Shown in pieces: positions 63,744-64,000 of a stretch of 64,000 nt of DNA; positions within the stretch are counted from its first letter, which is position 1; every line of letters starts with the position of its first letter. The position numbers and the translations under genes were made by a program. The stretch lies in NCBI RefSeq assembly GCF_002113025.1, contig NZ_NEJH01000001.1:434001-498000 (forward strand), written 5' to 3'. The DNA comes from Pseudomonas sp. B28(2017). GTDB lineage: Bacteria; Pseudomonadota; Gammaproteobacteria; Pseudomonadales; Pseudomonadaceae. The notes under the pieces are model-generated. The model made no database searches and was not told the DNA's origin. It saw only the letters and a list, made by a program, of their open reading frames with translations.

Positions 63744-64000
63744 TTAGGACGACGGGAACAGCTCGGACAGTTTCATGGCCAGCATCATGTCGCCTTCAGC
63801 GCGCAGTTTGCCGCCCATGAATGCTTGCATGCCGTCGGTTTCGCCGCTGACGATGCCTTTCAGGGTTTCGCCGTCCATCACCAGGGTCACCTGGGCGTCC
63901 GGGTTCTCGCCTTCCTGCAGGTCGCAGGTCTGGTCTTTGACGATCAGCGAGAAGTTCTTGGTGTCGTCGATGCGAAAACCGAAGACCAGGTCCAGGCCGG
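63744..64000 (-). CDS. SCP2 sterol-binding domain protein (partial, 5' end outside the window)
   Basis: The last 84 or so residues of a small SCP2-domain protein, continuing beyond the right edge. GLDLVFGFRIDDTKNFSLIV, VTLVMDGETLKGIVSGETDGMQAFMGGKLRAEGDMMLAMKL and the end FPSS match the SCP2 fold, with the MQAFMGGKLRAEGD helix-strand motif near its C-terminus. Members bind lipids and are usually about 100-105 residues, so only the first 20 or so are missing. The function in Pseudomonas is not established. Confidence 0.85.
   Translation of the reverse strand, partial: GLDLVFGFRIDDTKNFSLIVKDQTCDLQEGENPDAQVTLVMDGETLKGIVSGETDGMQAFMGGKLRAEGDMMLAMKLSELFPSS

Overview
The window looks like chromosomal DNA of a fluorescent Pseudomonas (P. 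fluorescens group). Three things point there: GC-rich codon use, many REP/REPIN sequences built on a GTGGGAGC...GCTCGCGAAG core, and a core block in the same order as in P. aeruginosa (fabI, a five-gene Npp/Yej peptide-type ABC transporter, mltD, gloB, a methyltransferase, rnhA). No tRNA, rRNA or CRISPR array was seen.

Region 1 (1-11.0 kb) is metabolic: the end of a histidine phosphatase gene and cobF, a GlxA/FtrA-type regulator beside a rhodanese, a class I glutamine amidotransferase, a basic-amino-acid binding protein (aotJ type) followed by an aotO-like deacylase gene behind a possible ArgR site, an esterase, a GST, a membrane protein with a perfect TTTTGTATACAAAA palindrome upstream, and mntH. 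Region 2 (11.1-21.4 kb) holds ketone-body use (thiolase, CoA-transferase B and A, divergent LysR), a GFA protein, LysR-agmatine deiminase-polyamine-binding protein, and an alkylation-repair operon ada / PEP-mutase-like / alkA-like.

Region 3 (21.5-28.5 kb) is the most unusual. A LysE-family exporter gene on the minus strand is split by about 3.26 kb bounded by a 4-bp direct repeat (TTGC). Removing 21757-25012 on paper restores an uninterrupted 205-residue frame. The insert has lower GC and carries its own intact LysE homologue, a GNAT acetyltransferase, the tail of an IS110-type transposase gene, an AraC-GyrI-type regulator, and two ~177-bp MITE-like elements, each with 19-bp terminal inverted repeats and its own palindromic 4-bp target duplication. 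Next to it are an EamA exporter, a divergent MocR regulator and another LysE-type exporter.

Region 4 (28.5-37 kb) has an AraC regulator, two VOC proteins, a ppyR-nnrS pair linked to nitric oxide, a three-gene molybdenum hydroxylase operon (2Fe-2S subunit, molybdopterin subunit, dihaem cytochrome), a degenerate GGDEF protein and a LysR. Region 5 (37.1-49.2 kb) is the conserved fabI-npp-mltD-gloB-rnhA block. Region 6 (49.2-59.7 kb) appears to be an accessory uptake-and-hydrolysis locus: flavin reductase, two different amidohydrolases, a polyamine/opine-type ABC transporter, a divergent GntR regulator, then a hybrid histidine kinase. Region 7 (59.9-64 kb) has a small DUF465-like protein, a REPIN, a desaturase-SRPBCC fusion overlapping a beta-propeller gene, a LysR, and the end of an SCP2 sterol-carrier gene cut by the window edge.
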